Source: Pseudomonas sp. SCB32 (GTDB lineage Bacteria > Pseudomonadota > Gammaproteobacteria > Pseudomonadales > Pseudomonadaceae). From it: a stretch of 64,000 nt of DNA. The stretch is from positions 3,224,001-3,288,000 of the forward strand of contig NZ_CP045118.1 in NCBI RefSeq assembly GCF_009189165.1, read 5' to 3'. Below the pieces are notes generated by a model. It did not search any database. It was not told the DNA's origin and saw only the letters and a list, made by a program, of their open reading frames with translations. The position numbers and the translations under genes were made by a program. Below are positions 62,057 through 64,000 of this stretch, piece by piece; position 1 is the stretch's first letter; each line of letters begins with the position of its first letter.

Positions 62057-63607
62057 ATGCCCGCATACGCCCTGAAATGCCTGAGCGCCACGATCGCCAG
62101 TACCGTGCTGCTGGCCGCCTGCTCGCACTTCGAACCCAAGCCTTACACCCAGGACGAGATGCGCCAGCGGGTCATCGAGGACCAGGCGCGGATGTACAAG
62201 GAACAGGAGCCGGTGAGCGGGCCGATCACCTTCTACGAAGCCTCGGCGCGTGCGTTGAAATACAACCTCGACTACCGCCTCAAGCTGCTGGAAAGCGCGC
62301 TGGCGTCCGACCTGCGCGACGTCACCAGCCACGAAATGCTGCCGCGCCTGGTGGCGTCGGCCGGCTACGCAGGGCGCAACAACGACTCGGGCGGCACCTC
62401 CATCGGCATCGAGGACCGCCAGGTCAGCCTGCGGCCGTCCACCTCCGAGGAGCGCTACCGTACCCTCTACAGCCTCGGCCTGTCCTGGAGCCTGCTGGAC
62501 TTCGGCGTCGCCTATTACCGCACCCAGCAGAAGAACGACCAGATGCTGATGGCCGAGGAACGCCGCGAGAAGGTCGCGCAGAACGTCCTGCAGGACGTGC
62601 GCAACGCCTACTGGCGCGCCCTCGGCGCCCAGCGCCTGCTGCCGGAAGTGGACGGCCTGCTGATGCGTACCCACCGCGCGCTGACCGCCGCCCGCGAAGC
62701 CGAGGGCAAGGGCCTGCTGCCGCGCCAGGACATCCTCGCCTACCAGCGTGCCCTGCTCGACTCGGTGTACATGCTCACCGTGCGCCGCCAGGACCTGGAG
62801 TTCGCCCGCGCCGAACTGGCCGCGCTGATGTCGCTGCCGCCGAACACCAAGATGGTGCTCGCCGACGCCAGCGAGCAACCGCTGCCGCTGGTGAACAACA
62901 ACACCGACCAGCTGGAGCGCCTGTCCCTGGAGCACCGCCCGGAAATCATGGAAGAGTGGTACCGCAAACGCGTCGACATGAACGACCTGAAGATCGCCAA
63001 GGCACAACTGTGGCCGAACGTCAGCTTCAACTACGGCTACGAGTACGATTCCAACAAGTACCTCTACAACAACGACTGGAACCAGACCGGTGTGCAGGTA
63101 TCGATGAACCTGCTGCGCCTGCTGCAGTACCCGGACATCCAGGCCGCCGAAGAGAGCCAGGAGAAGACCGACGACATGCGCCGCACCGCGCTGTCCATGG
63201 CCATCCTCACCCAGGTCCGCGTTGGCCTGCTGCGCTACCAGCTGGCGCGCCAGGAAGTGGAATTCGCCGATGAAAGCCTGCGGGTGGACAAGAGCCTGCT
63301 GGACTACGCCCAGTCCGCCCGTGGCGCCGCCCTGGGCAGCGAGCTGGAGCTGATTCGCGCCGAAGGCCGCTACCTGCTCTCGCGCTACCAGCGCGAAGCC
63401 GCCTACTCCGACGCCCAGGCCGCCTGGGGCCGGCTGTACAACTCAGTGGGCTTCGAGGTGATGCCCAAGGAAGTCCAGAGCCACGACGTGAAGACCCTCG
63501 CGCGGGAAATCCAGCGCACCCTCGAACAGCAGTCCAGCACCAACCTGCTCGCCAGCAGCCTGTCCAGTACTGAAGAAGGAAGCGCCAATGCCGCACGCGT
63601 GGAATAA
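62057..63607 (+). CDS. TolC-like outer-membrane lipoprotein of the adhesin secretion locus
   Basis: A 516-residue TolC-family outer-membrane channel. Its signal ends in LLAAC, placing Cys22 as the lipidated residue, followed by SHFEPKPYTQDE. The coiled-coil body carries the region ALKYNLDYRLKLLESAL and a second half near LSLEHRPEIMEEWY. The ATG at 62057 follows AAGGA; longer frames up to 62015 lack a ribosome site and a signal. It lies 38 bp after the adhesin stop and overlaps the adaptor gene by 20 bp, so it is co-transcribed and probably forms the outer-membrane pore for adhesin secretion. Confidence 0.88.
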   Translation: MPAYALKCLSATIASTVLLAACSHFEPKPYTQDEMRQRVIEDQARMYKEQEPVSGPITFYEASARALKYNLDYRLKLLESALASDLRDVTSHEMLPRLVASAGYAGRNNDSGGTSIGIEDRQVSLRPSTSEERYRTLYSLGLSWSLLDFGVAYYRTQQKNDQMLMAEERREKVAQNVLQDVRNAYWRALGAQRLLPEVDGLLMRTHRALTAAREAEGKGLLPRQDILAYQRALLDSVYMLTVRRQDLEFARAELAALMSLPPNTKMVLADASEQPLPLVNNNTDQLERLSLEHRPEIMEEWYRKRVDMNDLKIAKAQLWPNVSFNYGYEYDSNKYLYNNDWNQTGVQVSMNLLRLLQYPDIQAAEESQEKTDDMRRTALSMAILTQVRVGLLRYQLARQEVEFADESLRVDKSLLDYAQSARGAALGSELELIRAEGRYLLSRYQREAAYSDAQAAWGRLYNSVGFEVMPKEVQSHDVKTLAREIQRTLEQQSSTNLLASSLSSTEEGSANAARVE

Positions 63608-64000
63608 GCCGTACCTGTTCCTCCCGCTCTGCCTGATGTTGCTGCACCCGGCATGGGCTGACGAGGCCACCGCCGCCCTGCCGACGCCCCCGGACAACGA
63701 TCCGGGCGCGATCCGCGTGCTGCTGGTCTCCGACCTGGAAACCACCCTTTCCGCGCAGATGAACGGCACCCTCGGTGCGCTCAAGGCCAGCCTCGGCGAA
63801 AAAGTCGCCAAGGACGCCCAGCTCGCCCAGCTCAACTGCACGGAAGTCAACGCCCGCGCCAAGGTCGCCGCCGCCGAATTGAACATGGCCCGTGCCAACC
63901 TCGCGGCCAAGCGCAACCTGCGCAAGCTCGACGCCGTGGGCGACCTCGAAGTGGCCATGGCCAACACCGAGGTGGAAAAGGCCGACGGCGCCCTCACCCT
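63588..64000 (+). CDS. Periplasmic adaptor (HlyD/RND type), N-terminal part, runs off window
   Basis: The first 137 codons of a secreted adaptor subunit. A Sec signal peptide ends at about residue 24 (HPAWA-DE) instead of an inner-membrane anchor. The sequence then enters a lipoyl-like domain (GAIRVLLVSDLETTLSAQMNGTL, residues about 42-64) and a long coiled coil rich in Ala, Lys and Glu. It has the ribosome site AAGGAAG and overlaps the TolC-like gene by 20 bp. With that gene it completes two parts of the adhesin export path. The inner-membrane energising component is not in the window. Confidence 0.82.
   Translation, partial: MPHAWNKPYLFLPLCLMLLHPAWADEATAALPTPPDNDPGAIRVLLVSDLETTLSAQMNGTLGALKASLGEKVAKDAQLAQLNCTEVNARAKVAAAELNMARANLAAKRNLRKLDAVGDLEVAMANTEVEKADGALT

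Noticed and set aside
1..64000. tRNA, rRNA, prophage, insertion sequence or CRISPR features
   Set aside because: None were recognised on reading both strands; only dispersed intergenic repeats are present.

Overview
The window is GC-rich chromosomal DNA from a gammaproteobacterium, almost certainly a Pseudomonas, possibly near the P. aeruginosa / P. citronellolis / P. nitroreducens group. The genus call rests on the imuA-imuB-dnaE2 cassette with a CTG-N10-CAG LexA box, a DUF1302/DUF1329/YCF48/RND operon, dense short palindromic repeats and strong G/C third-position bias. The species is not determined. There are no rRNA or tRNA genes, insertion sequences, prophage genes or CRISPR arrays that I can see.

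Layout. 1-6.3 kb (minus): an envelope operon, DUF1302 barrel, DUF1329 protein, YCF48 propeller and RND/MMPL permease (cut by the window edge), preceded by an RBBP9-like hydrolase. 6.6-7.7 kb: AraC-type regulator. 7.7-8.6 kb: repeats. 8.6-15.0 kb (minus): seven genes (quinone oxidoreductase, TauD dioxygenase, beta-keto acid cleavage enzyme, MFS porter, DsbA-like, Rieske, YeiH) that look like an uncharacterised catabolic unit. Its promoter carries CTGTC boxes phased every 21 bp, and a 14-bp part of this reappears upstream of the AraC gene. 16-23 kb: a YbhGFSR-like ABC exporter with a small membrane protein and an outer-membrane factor. 23-25.8 kb: a secreted HExxH protein, a peptide-encoding attenuator-like leader ahead of a SnoaL-like gene and a kinase, and an RlmI-like methyltransferase. 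26-35.8 kb: two consecutive DNA-repair operons, FAN1-type nuclease plus nuclease-helicase, then imuA-imuB-dnaE2, each preceded by a LexA-like box.

36.4-50.4 kb holds ordinary accessory metabolism and regulation: a Cys-rich secreted protein, a LysR/LysA pair of enteric type, AraC/EamA, nitronate monooxygenase/LysR/MFS, AhpD-like/MocR, a monooxygenase-fold protein, an SDR and an MscS channel. 50.6-64 kb: a 3791-residue DUF4347/VCBS-repeat adhesin, followed by a TolC-like lipoprotein and a periplasmic adaptor that runs off the window, together a dedicated surface-protein secretion locus.

The intergenic regions carry several repeat families. The most striking is a roughly 230-320 bp element present four times (7.7, 8.2, 30.2 and 36.1 kb). 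Its stems change in sequence between copies while base pairing is kept, which points to selection on a folded RNA or DNA structure. It and the attenuator-like leader are the best candidates here for undescribed biology.
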